A DNA stretch of 64,000 nt from Paenimyroides ummariense. GTDB taxonomy: Bacteria; Bacteroidota; Bacteroidia; Flavobacteriales; Flavobacteriaceae. The notes under the pieces were generated by a model, which made no database searches, had not been told where the DNA came from, and worked only from the letters and a program-made list of their open reading frames with translations. A program made the position numbers and the translations under genes. Below are positions 8,739-17,332 of this stretch, piece by piece. How positions within the stretch are numbered: the first letter of the stretch is position 1; each line of letters starts with the position of its first letter. Where the stretch lies: positions 1 to 64,000 of the forward strand of contig NZ_FOVI01000001.1 of the NCBI RefSeq assembly GCF_900115115.1. Reading direction: 5' to 3'.

Positions 8739-9248
8739 ATGATGGATCAAATTCAGCAGATTGTATATCAGCTAACAGAGAAAGAAGTAGTGGGCAACAA
8801 CAACATTTCTAACAATTTGGCAGGCGATGTGGCTAAAGAAACAGGTAATTCTTTAATGGAAGGATTGCAGAATGCAGTTTCGGGCGGCAACATGGGCGAG
8901 TTGATGAATATGTTTGGCGGAAGCGATGCAAATTCGTTAACAAGCAACCCAATTGTAAAAAACATTATTGAATCGTTAACATCTAAGTTAGGTGCAAATG
9001 TTGGTTTAGATGCGGGCATATCGGGCAGTTTTGCAAGCAGTATTATCCCACAAATTTTAAGCATGGTTATGGGCAAAGCTAAAAGCGGCGATTTTAATAT
9101 TACCGATATTTTAGGATCATTAACCGGTGGCAATGCAACTTCAATACTAGACCAAAACGGTGATGGTAAATTAGGTATTGATGATGCTTTAAGTGCAGTT
9201 AAAAACGGTAACCTTGGCGATCTTTTAGGCGGATTTTTTAAGAAGTAA
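8739..9248 (+). CDS. Glycine-rich protein with one EF-hand-like loop
   Basis: 169 residues, low in charge and rich in Gly, Ser and Asn, with helical repeats (ISNNLAGDVAKETGNSLMEG, then LTSKLGANVGLDAGISGSFA). The C-terminus has DQNGDGKLGIDD, a canonical EF-hand/dockerin-type calcium loop. The central part resembles the DUF937-type helical domain (recalled). No signal peptide is visible. Function is unknown. Two adjacent ATGs (8739, 8742) are both usable. It follows the reductase gene by 25 bases and probably shares its message. Confidence 0.72.
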   Translation: MMDQIQQIVYQLTEKEVVGNNNISNNLAGDVAKETGNSLMEGLQNAVSGGNMGELMNMFGGSDANSLTSNPIVKNIIESLTSKLGANVGLDAGISGSFASSIIPQILSMVMGKAKSGDFNITDILGSLTGGNATSILDQNGDGKLGIDDALSAVKNGNLGDLLGGFFKK

Positions 9249-9305
9249 TTTTTTAGAGAATAGACGAAAGAGGAAAGACTTCCTTTTTTATCTACATTTA
9301 TAATG

Positions 9306-9333
9306 AAAGCTCAATGTAATGTTGGGCTTTTGT
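9306..9333 (+). terminator. Terminator after the EF-hand gene
   Basis: AAAGCTCAA / TTGGGCTTT stem with one G-T pair and a seven-base loop, then a T-rich tail. Confidence 0.65.
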
Positions 9334-9346
9334 TTATTTACCATTA

Positions 9347-9380
9347 AACTCTGCCAAAGTTTAAAACTTTGGCAGAGTTT
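9347..9380. terminator. Strong bidirectional hairpin
   Basis: Perfect 16-bp inverted repeat (AAACTCTGCCAAAGTT with its complement) around a three-base loop, followed by T-rich sequence. It lies directly after the stop of the minus-strand lipoprotein gene and also closes the plus-strand genes. Confidence 0.85.
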
Positions 9381-9932
9381 TTATTCAACACGCTTATACC
9401 AAGTAGCGTCTGCAAATAATATAAATTCAATACCGTTTGTTTTACTATATAATATCTTATCAATGTTCCAAATTCCGTCTTTATTAGTATTTTCTAAAAC
9501 CAATACATTTTGAAATTCCATACCATAAATATTTATATTTTGTAAGCTATGATCTAAATTTATGTCTTTTTGATTCATTATTTTTAGATAGTTTTGCGAA
9601 ACTCCATCATCAAGCATAATTTGTAAGTATGGATAATGGTGTAAGGAAATTGTACCATTATAGTTTCCAACATCTATGTCTTGGTTACCATATTCTGTAG
9701 TACTATAGCTACAAGCATTCATACCTATATCACTTTGTTCTAAGTAAAATCGAGGGTCCCAAAAATTCGCTGTTATTTCTACACCATTTTGATCAACATA
9801 TTTAATTTCACTCATATAATTTATTAAATAAGCTTTGTCGCTACTATCAATTAAGTATCTACCACTTTCATCGTGATTACATTGACAACTTAAAATAGAG
9901 AATATTGTAATAAAATAAAAAATCTTTTTCAT
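9381..9932 (-). CDS. Hypothetical lipoprotein
   Basis: 183 residues, not recognised. The N-terminus MKKIFYFITIFSILSC is a lipoprotein signal with the cysteine at about 16, followed by another cysteine. The mature part is beta-rich and acidic, with many Asn and Tyr and no repeats or known catalytic motif. It has its own terminator and is separated from the exporter gene by 47 bases. Codon use looks more AT-rich than the housekeeping neighbours, so it may be a lineage-specific gene. Confidence 0.7.
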   Translation of the reverse strand: MKKIFYFITIFSILSCQCNHDESGRYLIDSSDKAYLINYMSEIKYVDQNGVEITANFWDPRFYLEQSDIGMNACSYSTTEYGNQDIDVGNYNGTISLHHYPYLQIMLDDGVSQNYLKIMNQKDINLDHSLQNINIYGMEFQNVLVLENTNKDGIWNIDKILYSKTNGIEFILFADATWYKRVE

Positions 9933-9979
9933 AAACTATATTTTAGATTGTATCAAATATACATTTTTTTGGAATTTTT

Positions 9980-11374
9980 CTATTCTGACATTTTCTCTCC
10001 ATCACCGCTTTTAAGTTTTGTGAACGTTAAGCTTGATAATGCCGTTAAAACCGCCAACGTTATTAAAGTTAAATGGAAAGCAGTTATTAAATCGCCATGG
10101 TAAAAATCCATTTTGTCTTTATAGAAAGCTAAAACCAACGCTGCAATCGATATTCCGAAACTTATTGATAGTTGCTGCATAATTGCCAACAGACTGTTTC
10201 CGCCACTTGCCTGATCGTCGTTTAAATCGGCTAACGAAATGGTATTCATCGCCGTCATTTGTATCGATGTAAACGCACCGTAAGCAATCATTAGTAAAAT
10301 ATAATACATTAGCGGTGTATCTTTTTGCATAAAACTGAAAACAAAGATAATTACCGCTAAAAACAAGGTGTTGCTTATTAAAATGTTTCGATAACCAAAA
10401 TGCTTTACCAAACGTACAATCCATGGTTTTATGGCAATGGTTGTTAATGCTGAAGGCAACAACATCATTCCTGCCTTTGAAGCCGAAAAGCCGAAACCAA
10501 CCTGCATCATTAACGGTAACAGAAAAGGTAATCCGCTTATGCCAAAACGAGTTATTAAACTGCCCAATAAACCAATTCGCAATGTTCGAATTTTAAAAAT
10601 ATTTAAGTCGATAATTGGTTTTGGTGTTTTTTTGAAATGTTTGTAATAAAGTACAAATAATAAAACTGCTGCTGCAACCAATCCTAAAACCAGCGAATAA
10701 TGATTGATACCCACACTACTTACTTCTAACGCAAATGTTACCAATACCAAAGCCGTACTAAAATAAATCAATCCTAAAATATCGAATTTACCAACGGTAT
10801 TTTTAAAGTTCGGCATAATTTTAAATGCCAAAATAATTCCTAAAATACCCACGGGTAAATTCACCAGAAAAATCCAATGCCAGGAAAAATTATCAGATAA
10901 AAATCCGCCTAAACTCGGTCCAACCACCAAACCTAATAATCCCGGAATGGTTATATAATTCATGATTTTCAGCAATTGATTTCTTGGATATTGATATAAA
11001 ATTGCCAACCGGGCAATAGGAACCATCATAGATCCGCCAATTGCCTGTAGAATTCGTGAAAGGTTCAGTGTAAGTAAATCGACAGATATCGCACAAAAGA
11101 AAGATCCTAACGTAAACAAAAACACCGCAAACATAAACATTCTTTTGGTTCCAAATTTATCCGAAAGCCAACCTGAAAGCGGTATAAACAACGCCAACGT
11201 TAATGTATAACTCACAATTACCGACTGCATTTCTAACGGCGAATAATTCATATCGACAGCAATGCTTGGCAACGATGTGTTAAGTATAGTACCGTCTAAC
11301 GACTGCATAAACATAGCTACGGCAGCAACTAACGGCAGGTATTTTTCGTAAGGCGATGAATCTTCTTTTATCAT
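9980..11374 (-). CDS. MFS drug exporter, DHA2 (14-TM) family
   Basis: 464 residues with about 14 hydrophobic segments. LDGTILNTSLPSIA in the first helix is the DHA2/EmrB-QacA signature. GWLSDKFGTKRMF is MFS motif A between helices 2 and 3. GLLGLVVGPSLGGFL is the antiporter motif C. Such proteins expel hydrophobic drugs or bile-type compounds in exchange for protons. No membrane-fusion (EmrA) partner or TolC homologue is adjacent, so it probably acts alone. The substrate is unknown. Confidence 0.92.
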   Translation of the reverse strand: MIKEDSSPYEKYLPLVAAVAMFMQSLDGTILNTSLPSIAVDMNYSPLEMQSVIVSYTLTLALFIPLSGWLSDKFGTKRMFMFAVFLFTLGSFFCAISVDLLTLNLSRILQAIGGSMMVPIARLAILYQYPRNQLLKIMNYITIPGLLGLVVGPSLGGFLSDNFSWHWIFLVNLPVGILGIILAFKIMPNFKNTVGKFDILGLIYFSTALVLVTFALEVSSVGINHYSLVLGLVAAAVLLFVLYYKHFKKTPKPIIDLNIFKIRTLRIGLLGSLITRFGISGLPFLLPLMMQVGFGFSASKAGMMLLPSALTTIAIKPWIVRLVKHFGYRNILISNTLFLAVIIFVFSFMQKDTPLMYYILLMIAYGAFTSIQMTAMNTISLADLNDDQASGGNSLLAIMQQLSISFGISIAALVLAFYKDKMDFYHGDLITAFHLTLITLAVLTALSSLTFTKLKSGDGEKMSE

Positions 11375-11416
11375 CCTAACATATATATTGTGAGAGATTT
11401 ATTTTATTGAAAAATA

Positions 11417-11446
11417 AAACAGAACGAAAAGAATTCCGTTCTGTTT
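11417..11446 (-). terminator. Terminator of the VWA/plug gene
   Basis: AAACAGAACG / CGTTCTGTTT inverted repeat with a ten-base loop. On the minus strand it is followed by a T-rich tract and lies 43 bases after the stop at 11490. Confidence 0.75.
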
Positions 11447-11489
11447 ATAAGATATAAAGTTACTAAATATTATTCTAAATTTTCACACA

Positions 11490-14177
11490 TTACTTCACGC
11501 TTTCTACAAGTCTTACAAACTCGGCTTTGTAACCATCTTTATCATTTTTTATGCCTTGTTTGGCAAGATCAACAATGTGATTGGTTTCTTTATCTGTTAT
11601 TAGTTTAGAATCGCGCAGTTTCAAGCCAAACCAAGCTACCGAAGAAGCAAATTTAAAATCGGCAGATGCGTTTTTTAACTCGGTTGATTTATTTTCGATA
11701 GTCTGAATGGTTTCGGTACTTTTATCTTCTTTAGGATTTTTATAACGAAACTTCACTGTTGCCAGTTCATTTTGATATCCTCCGGCAGCTTTATTTTCGG
11801 TATATTTCAATTCGGTTGGTTGTTGGTAAAAATCACTTTTTACACCGGTTGGAATTACTTCGTAAAGCGCCGTAACGGTATGCCCGCTACCTAATTCGCC
11901 AGCGTCAATAGCATCGTTTGCAAAATCTTCATTTCGCAATTTACGCATTTCGTAACCAACCAATCGATAAGCCTGAACATGTGCCGGATTAAATTCAATC
12001 TGAATCTTCACGTCTTTTGCAATGGCATACATACTACCTTTAAATTCTTTGCCTAAAAATCGGTTTGCTTCCTGAATATTATCGATATAGGCATAATTTC
12101 CGTTGCCTTTTTTAGAAAGCGTAATCATTTTACTGTCTTTATAATTCCCCATTCCAAAACCAAGACAAGTTAAAAACACACCGCTTTTTCGTTTTTCTTC
12201 GATCAGTTCCTGCATTTCCTTGTCAGACGATTTTCCGATATTAAAATCGCCATCGGTTGCCAGAATAATACGGTTGTTTCCATCTTTAATAAAATGTTTC
12301 GCAGCCATTTCGTATGCCAGATCCAAACCTGCAGCACCCGAAGTTCCTCCGCCCGCACGCATGTTATCAATCGCATGAATGATTTTATTTTTTTCCGATG
12401 CCTTTGTTGGTTCCAGCAAAACACCCGTTCCGCTTGCATAATACACAATAGAAACTCGGTCTTCATCGCGCAGTTCATTCAACAAAACCTTCATCGATTC
12501 CTTTAAAAGTGGCAGTTTGTTCACATAATCCATCGAACCGGAAACATCAACTAAAAAAACAAAATTAGATTTTGGTAATTTATCTGTCGGAATTTCTTTT
12601 CCCTGCAAGCCGATTTTTAACAGTTTATGATTTTCGTTCCAAGGTGAATCGCTGTATTCGGTATTGATTGAAAACGGATGATTGTCTGTTGGTTTTGGAT
12701 AATCGTACTTAAAGAAATTGATCATTTCTTCGACACGCACCGCATCTTTCGGAACTTTTTGTCCGTTGTTAATCAGTCTACGGATGTTGGTGTACGCGGC
12801 ATTATCTACATCTATCGAAAAAGTGGACACCGGATTTACACTGCTGCTTTCAAACAAATTTTCCTGATACGACTCATACGATTCCGAATCAACTTCAATT
12901 GGTTGAATGGTTTTTAAAGCTTCCTGTATCTGTAACGCTTCTTTTTTGCGTTGCTTTCTACTTTTTCTTTTTTTGGATTTATCGGTTTTCTGGGTACTGA
13001 TATTAATAACACCATTTGCACCGCGATTTCCGTAAATAGCAGTAGCTGAAGAACCTTTTAAAACTGAAATATTTTTGATATCATTTGGGTTCAACTTGCG
13101 AGCTTTTCTTGTACTGACTGGCACTCCATCGATCACATACAAGGGTTCTGTATTACCGCTTATTGAACCTACACCACGAAGAACAACCGCTGTATTACTT
13201 GAACCGGGCTGACCAGAACCTGTAGCAATATTCAACCCAGGAACTTGTCCTTGTAATGTTTGAATAATCGATGCATTTGGACGAGCTTCTATTGTTTTTG
13301 ATGTTACGGTACTTACGGCTGCGGTTGATGTAGCTTTAGATGTTGTGCGATAGCTGTCAACTACAACTTCAGCCAAAGCAAACGAGTCGTCTTCAACCAT
13401 AGTAACATTAAGTACATTACTGTCTGAAACTGTCACAGTAACCGGTTTAAAACCCTCATAGACAACTTGAAGTTTTTCTCCTTTATTTGCGTTAAAACTG
13501 TACTCTCCTTCTACACCTGTATCTGTTCCTAAATTAGTTCCTTTCAACATAACAGTTGCCCCAGGAATTGGATCTCCATCTTGAGTTTTTACAATACCTT
13601 TAATTGATTTTGATCTTTCCTCATTTCTTGAATTATCTCGGCCTACAACGGTAGCATCATTAAAATCTTGTTGAGTAGTTACTTGTTGATCTTTAACGAC
13701 AGGATCACTTTTAGCTTCAACCTCTGTAAATTTAATATCGTTGGTTTCTGATTTAGATGAATTTGAAACAGCTTCTTTTTTTGCAGGAATTTGAATAAAA
13801 TGTGTTTTGCTCTTTCCTTCTTCTTTCTTCTTTTCAACCTCTTCAAAAGCATAAACATCTTTTTGTGACGTTGTTTTTTCATCAAGAATTTCTTTAGCTT
13901 TTCGTTCATCAATCACAATGCGTTGATCGTTTACTGCAGGCAGATTCTCTTTATCGGGCGTGTTGTTCATTAGCTGAATTCCTACCGAAACAAAAACCAG
14001 CAAAGCAGCTGCAATTCCTACATATTTCCAGAAAGGAATTACTTTTTTAGTTTCTTTTTGATCTAATTTCTGTTCAATTTTATCCCAAACCTTATCCATA
14101 TTCGGGAATGCTTGGGGTTCTTTTTCTTCCGACAGCTTGCGGAAGTATTTTTCTATATTTTTATCTTGATTTTCCAT
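11490..14177 (-). CDS. Anti-sigma-like / TonB-plug / von Willebrand A fusion protein
   Basis: 895 residues in this order: a charged cytoplasmic segment 1-48 of the kind found in anti-sigma factors; one membrane helix about 50-70; a low-complexity Lys/Glu linker to 188; a carboxypeptidase-regulatory-like beta-sandwich about 190-262; a SusC-type TonB-receptor plug about 290-396 (LRGVGSISG, PLYVIDGVPV, ISVLKGSSATAIYG) with no beta-barrel; a very basic linker about 400-412; a YfbK-type VWA N-terminal region about 430-530; a VWA domain with MIDAS DVSGS at 544-548; and a DUF3520-like C-terminus. The start overlaps the ECF sigma gene by 17 bases, so the two are cotranslated. The inferred role is a transmembrane regulator of that sigma factor; the ligand is unknown. 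Confidence 0.85.
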   Translation of the reverse strand: MENQDKNIEKYFRKLSEEKEPQAFPNMDKVWDKIEQKLDQKETKKVIPFWKYVGIAAALLVFVSVGIQLMNNTPDKENLPAVNDQRIVIDERKAKEILDEKTTSQKDVYAFEEVEKKKEEGKSKTHFIQIPAKKEAVSNSSKSETNDIKFTEVEAKSDPVVKDQQVTTQQDFNDATVVGRDNSRNEERSKSIKGIVKTQDGDPIPGATVMLKGTNLGTDTGVEGEYSFNANKGEKLQVVYEGFKPVTVTVSDSNVLNVTMVEDDSFALAEVVVDSYRTTSKATSTAAVSTVTSKTIEARPNASIIQTLQGQVPGLNIATGSGQPGSSNTAVVLRGVGSISGNTEPLYVIDGVPVSTRKARKLNPNDIKNISVLKGSSATAIYGNRGANGVINISTQKTDKSKKRKSRKQRKKEALQIQEALKTIQPIEVDSESYESYQENLFESSSVNPVSTFSIDVDNAAYTNIRRLINNGQKVPKDAVRVEEMINFFKYDYPKPTDNHPFSINTEYSDSPWNENHKLLKIGLQGKEIPTDKLPKSNFVFLVDVSGSMDYVNKLPLLKESMKVLLNELRDEDRVSIVYYASGTGVLLEPTKASEKNKIIHAIDNMRAGGGTSGAAGLDLAYEMAAKHFIKDGNNRIILATDGDFNIGKSSDKEMQELIEEKRKSGVFLTCLGFGMGNYKDSKMITLSKKGNGNYAYIDNIQEANRFLGKEFKGSMYAIAKDVKIQIEFNPAHVQAYRLVGYEMRKLRNEDFANDAIDAGELGSGHTVTALYEVIPTGVKSDFYQQPTELKYTENKAAGGYQNELATVKFRYKNPKEDKSTETIQTIENKSTELKNASADFKFASSVAWFGLKLRDSKLITDKETNHIVDLAKQGIKNDKDGYKAEFVRLVESVK

Positions 14178-14712
14178 AGCTTTCAGGTGTTTGGTTGTAA
14201 TACAATTCTATTAACTCTTTGAGTTTGGTACGGGCTACATTAAGTTGCGATTTGGATGTTCCTTCTGAAACATTCAACTGTTCGGCAATTTCTTTGTGAG
14301 AATAACCTTCTATAGCAAACAAACAAAAGATGTTTTTAGCACCCTGTGGCAGGTAATCAAGTAGTTTTAACACATCTTGTTCGTTCAGCAACATATCGTT
14401 TTCTTCGGCAGCAAAAGGCGGTACAGCCATATCGTCCACATAAATTTGTCGATCCGATTTTCTGCGAATGGTCAGCAAACACTGATTAATCACGATTTTT
14501 TTAGCCCAAACCTCAAAAGCAGCATTTTCTTTTAGCTGATCCATCTTCGTAAAAATGGTGTAAAAGGCATCTGCCAAGGCTTCCTCTATTTCAATATCCT
14601 GCTTTAAATACCTTTTGCACACGATATATAATCTGGGAGCCAACAGTTCGTACATCTGCCGTTGTGACGCACGATCCATTTTTCTGCATTGGTTTATTAA
14701 GTTTTCATCCAT
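14161..14712 (-). CDS. ECF-type RNA polymerase sigma factor
   Basis: 183 residues with region 2 (MYELLAPRLYIVCKRYL, then EEALADAFYTIFTKM) and region 4 (LPQGAKNIFCLFAIEGYSHKEIAEQLNVSEGTSKSQL, quoted here as the pieces EGYSHKEIAEQLNVSEGTSK). This is a compact group-4 sigma factor that directs polymerase to a small regulon. It overlaps the downstream anti-sigma-like fusion gene, which argues that the pair is one signalling unit. No promoter with obvious autoregulation was identified in the 179 bases upstream. Confidence 0.93.
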   Translation of the reverse strand: MDENLINQCRKMDRASQRQMYELLAPRLYIVCKRYLKQDIEIEEALADAFYTIFTKMDQLKENAAFEVWAKKIVINQCLLTIRRKSDRQIYVDDMAVPPFAAEENDMLLNEQDVLKLLDYLPQGAKNIFCLFAIEGYSHKEIAEQLNVSEGTSKSQLNVARTKLKELIELYYNQTPESYGKSR

Positions 14713-14857
14713 ATAAATGTATCTTTCTTATAAAGAGTACCAAAACACCTGAAAGGTTGGGATAAGATATTGTTTTTTTTCTGAAAAATGCTTTCTTTTT
14801 TAGAAATGGATGATTTTGAGAGAAGTTGTTAATTTGGATAGAAGTTTGATTTTAAAT

Positions 14858-14893
14858 AATTTAAGTTACCGACAGGCATCAGCAACTTAAATT
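14858..14893 (-). terminator. Possible terminator of the methyltransferase gene
   Basis: Ten-bp inverted repeat AATTTAAGTT / AACTTAAATT with a 16-base loop, overlapping the stop codon. The T-rich tail is interrupted, so it is weaker than the others. The rest of 14713-14891 shows nothing else. Confidence 0.4.
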
Positions 14894-15524
14894 ACGCGAT
14901 TTTCTTTGCGATAAGAATTGTATGTATTTCAGATTCGGTTTCTGATCTTTTATAGGCTACTTTAAAAATTTCTATTTCTTGAAATTTTGTTTTGATAAGT
15001 CGATCTTTTAAATCATTGAGATTATGATAATAAAAATACACTCTACCTGCATTACCAACTTTAAAACCCGATTCTTTTTCATTGCCTTCAACAAAACTCA
15101 GATAAATTACGCCGTTGTTGTTCAACAATTCGTATGAATTATAGATAAGATCTTCACATTCGGTTTGTGAAAGATAAGGCAGACAAAATCCTGCAATAAT
15201 TCCATCGAATTTAGTGGTAAGTGTGTTAATTTCTCGAGTATCCATAACAGAAAAATTGGCAGTGGGATTATTCTTTTTTGCTAATTCGATCATATTAGGA
15301 GCAATATCAATTCCCAGAATATCAAAATGTGAATTCTTTTCTAAAAGATATTTTGTAATGTTACCGGGACCACAACCAATTTCCAACAATTTTGCATTTG
15401 GTTTCGCTATGGCATCGCAGAAAAAATCGTAAGTATCGTTGTACAAATCCAACTTCATAAACTTATCCTGATATAATTCGGCAATCTTATTCCAAGTATC
15501 AAAAGTTTCTTTGTATTTATCCAT
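14892..15524 (-). CDS. Class I SAM-dependent methyltransferase
   Basis: 210 residues. LLEIGCGPGNITKYLLE is motif I of the Rossmann methyltransferase fold. DILGIDIAPNMIELAKK is motif II with the acidic residue that binds the ribose. FDGIIAGFCLPYLS is the post-II segment. The best general match is the small-molecule methyltransferase-25 type. The substrate cannot be read. It sits 13 bases after the gene that ends at 15538, so the two may be cotranscribed. Both are on the minus strand. Confidence 0.88.
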   Translation of the reverse strand: MDKYKETFDTWNKIAELYQDKFMKLDLYNDTYDFFCDAIAKPNAKLLEIGCGPGNITKYLLEKNSHFDILGIDIAPNMIELAKKNNPTANFSVMDTREINTLTTKFDGIIAGFCLPYLSQTECEDLIYNSYELLNNNGVIYLSFVEGNEKESGFKVGNAGRVYFYYHNLNDLKDRLIKTKFQEIEIFKVAYKRSETESEIHTILIAKKIA

Positions 15525-15537
15525 TTGTGTTTATTTC

Positions 15538-16227
15538 TTATAATTTCAATATTTCGAAATAGGTATTTTGATTGCAATTTTTCAAGTTATACAATTCATT
15601 TACCTTTATTGTACTTTTTGTTGTTTTGGGTTTTGATTCTTCTGACTGATTCAATCCAATGGTTACTTCTTTTTTCTTGGTTGAAAAATTTATGCTTGTT
15701 CTTGTTTCTTCTGTAGTTGCTCTATTGAACGAAAAATGATCGAAACCGATTAGTTCAAAACTGTTGCTTTGAAATCTAAATTTATACGAAGCATCGTTAA
15801 CTTCCCAAGAACCGCAACTTAACCAGTAATTAAAATGAATTATTAAAATATTATTCGAAATTTTAATTCCGCCGTCAATCATCAACGGATCTGCCAAGCA
15901 AGTACTTTCTTCGTCATTTTCGCTGTGAATAAAACCCATGGCATTTTTTTCGATCAATACATAATTGTTTTGATCATCTTTAAAAAACACCAGAATTTCT
16001 CTCGGATTAATATTCAAAGACGGCGCCCCCAAACCTTCATTTTTAAGAATGTTCGAAGTATCGGTTTTTTCAATAATTACAGCCAAATCTTCGATTCTGT
16101 CTTTGTTTAAATCGCCGTTAACCTGCGAGATTATTTTCCAATTTTTGGGAATTTCTTTTGTGTAGGAATTTTGTCCCCACGAACTGGTGACAAAAAATAT
16201 TAAAAAAATTAAGGTGACGTATTTCAA
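15538..16227 (-). CDS. Secreted hypothetical protein, FG-GAP-like start
   Basis: 229 residues, not firmly recognised. The signal peptide (MKYVTLIFLIFFVTSSWGQ) begins at a TTG codon. No in-frame ATG exists upstream before a stop, and later starts would delete the signal, so TTG is chosen. After it comes VNGDLNKDRIEDLAVIIE, which looks like an FG-GAP/VCBS-type calcium loop strand, then a beta-rich region with WLSCGSWEVNDASYKFRF. Two cysteines (in STCLAD and WLSCGS) might pair. Probably periplasmic or surface-exposed; function unknown. Confidence 0.65.
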   Translation of the reverse strand: MKYVTLIFLIFFVTSSWGQNSYTKEIPKNWKIISQVNGDLNKDRIEDLAVIIEKTDTSNILKNEGLGAPSLNINPREILVFFKDDQNNYVLIEKNAMGFIHSENDEESTCLADPLMIDGGIKISNNILIIHFNYWLSCGSWEVNDASYKFRFQSNSFELIGFDHFSFNRATTEETRTSINFSTKKKEVTIGLNQSEESKPKTTKSTIKVNELYNLKNCNQNTYFEILKL

Positions 16228-16275
16228 TTTTTTCTTTTAAAGCCTGTTTATGTTTGATTTATGAATGTAATCAAA

Positions 16276-17064
16276 TTATTTTGCAATTGGGCATCCCCAA
16301 CCATCGTAATCAGCGTTGTATTTTTTGCCAATCTGTATCAGTTCCCAAACATAACTATCAACATCAATTGTATTATTCATTCGGGAAATATTTAGTTGAT
16401 ACGGCTTTTCGGCATCTTTGGTTTGTTTGTCTTTCGATAAAATTTTGTAACCAATCTGCTGCACTTCTGCAATACATTTTTCTCTGTTTCCTTCTGAATC
16501 AAAGTACAGCCAATGATCAATCTCGCGTTCCATTTCCGGATTATCCTGATGTTTGTCTAACTGAATCAGTATTTTGTGATTCTGTATTGATTGGTATTCA
16601 TATTCGTTAGGATAAAGAAAATTAAAATAATCATTCCATTCTTTATCTTCTTTAAAATCGAATGCATACTGATATTCCTGATGATTTTTTATCATTACAT
16701 TTTTAATGATCTCGTCGTAACCATCAGTATTTTTAGCATACAGATACAGATCAAATGTTCCATCGGTTTTCAAAGCACCAACCATAATACATCCTTTCGG
16801 CGTTAATACATCGATAATTGTATCCTCTATTTCACAAATCTTTGAAAACTCTTCTCTTGAAGTAAATCCGTTTTCGTCAGGATCTTTCAGTTTTACCGAA
16901 AACCAGATTCTCTTATCATAATTTTGGATAGGTGCAATCTGACCTAATGCCAAATTAATTCTGATACTTGCCGGTTTATCTTCAACCCTGCACAAATAAA
17001 AAACCCAGTCTTGGGGAAGTTCCAAAGGTTTTTCTTCGTTTTTATTGAATAAATTTCTGAACAT
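16276..17064 (-). CDS. DUF695 - RraB-like fusion protein
   Basis: 262 residues, cytoplasmic. The N-terminal part (about 15-145, from QDWVFYLCRVEDKPASIRIN to the DLYLYAK region) resembles DUF695. The C-terminal part (about 165-262: IDHWLYFDSEGNREKCIAEV, then NADYDGWGCPI) resembles RraB/COG3076, whose E. coli member inhibits RNase E. The DYDGWGCPI ending is the most characteristic piece. Whether the flavobacterial protein acts on an RNase E/G is unknown. A TATCTTTA element lies at 17091-17098 on the minus strand, 27 bases upstream of the start. Confidence 0.72.
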   Translation of the reverse strand: MFRNLFNKNEEKPLELPQDWVFYLCRVEDKPASIRINLALGQIAPIQNYDKRIWFSVKLKDPDENGFTSREEFSKICEIEDTIIDVLTPKGCIMVGALKTDGTFDLYLYAKNTDGYDEIIKNVMIKNHQEYQYAFDFKEDKEWNDYFNFLYPNEYEYQSIQNHKILIQLDKHQDNPEMEREIDHWLYFDSEGNREKCIAEVQQIGYKILSKDKQTKDAEKPYQLNISRMNNTIDVDSYVWELIQIGKKYNADYDGWGCPIAK

Positions 17065-17285
17065 ATTTTACTTTTTTGATTTGCTTATTCTAAAGATAAT
17101 TAAACTACAGCTGATTTTACAGCTTTTTGAATATTTAAACTTTGATTTTTTCAATATAAAAAGTGTTTTATTCAAATATACCAAATGCTAAAAGATTAAA
17201 ATCGCTATTGTATATTCGTTGATTATCAGTTAATTTACGATGAATCTCAATTAATATTTGTTATTTGAATAATTGGTAAAATAAA

Positions 17286-17309
17286 AAAGACACTTCTAAA
17301 AGTGTCTTT
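17286..17309 (-). terminator. Terminator of the DUF3829 gene
   Basis: AAAGACACTT / AAGTGTCTTT perfect stem with a four-base loop; on the minus strand a T-run follows. The remaining bases of 17065-17332 contain no gene. Confidence 0.85.
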
Positions 17310-17332
17310 AATTTCATAAGATGGTTTTTGAA

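Noticed and set aside
9319..9513. 64-codon plus-strand ORF between the EF-hand and lipoprotein genes
   Set aside because: It crosses a strong hairpin and runs antisense through the lipoprotein gene; no homology or start signal.
17130..17259. Possible third RATATTY array upstream of the DUF695-RraB gene (AATATTT at 17130 and 17253, TATATTC at 17211)
   Set aside because: Two of the sites are 42 bases apart with a poor middle site, and AATATTT at 17130 lacks partners in register. In AT-rich DNA such matches are expected by chance.
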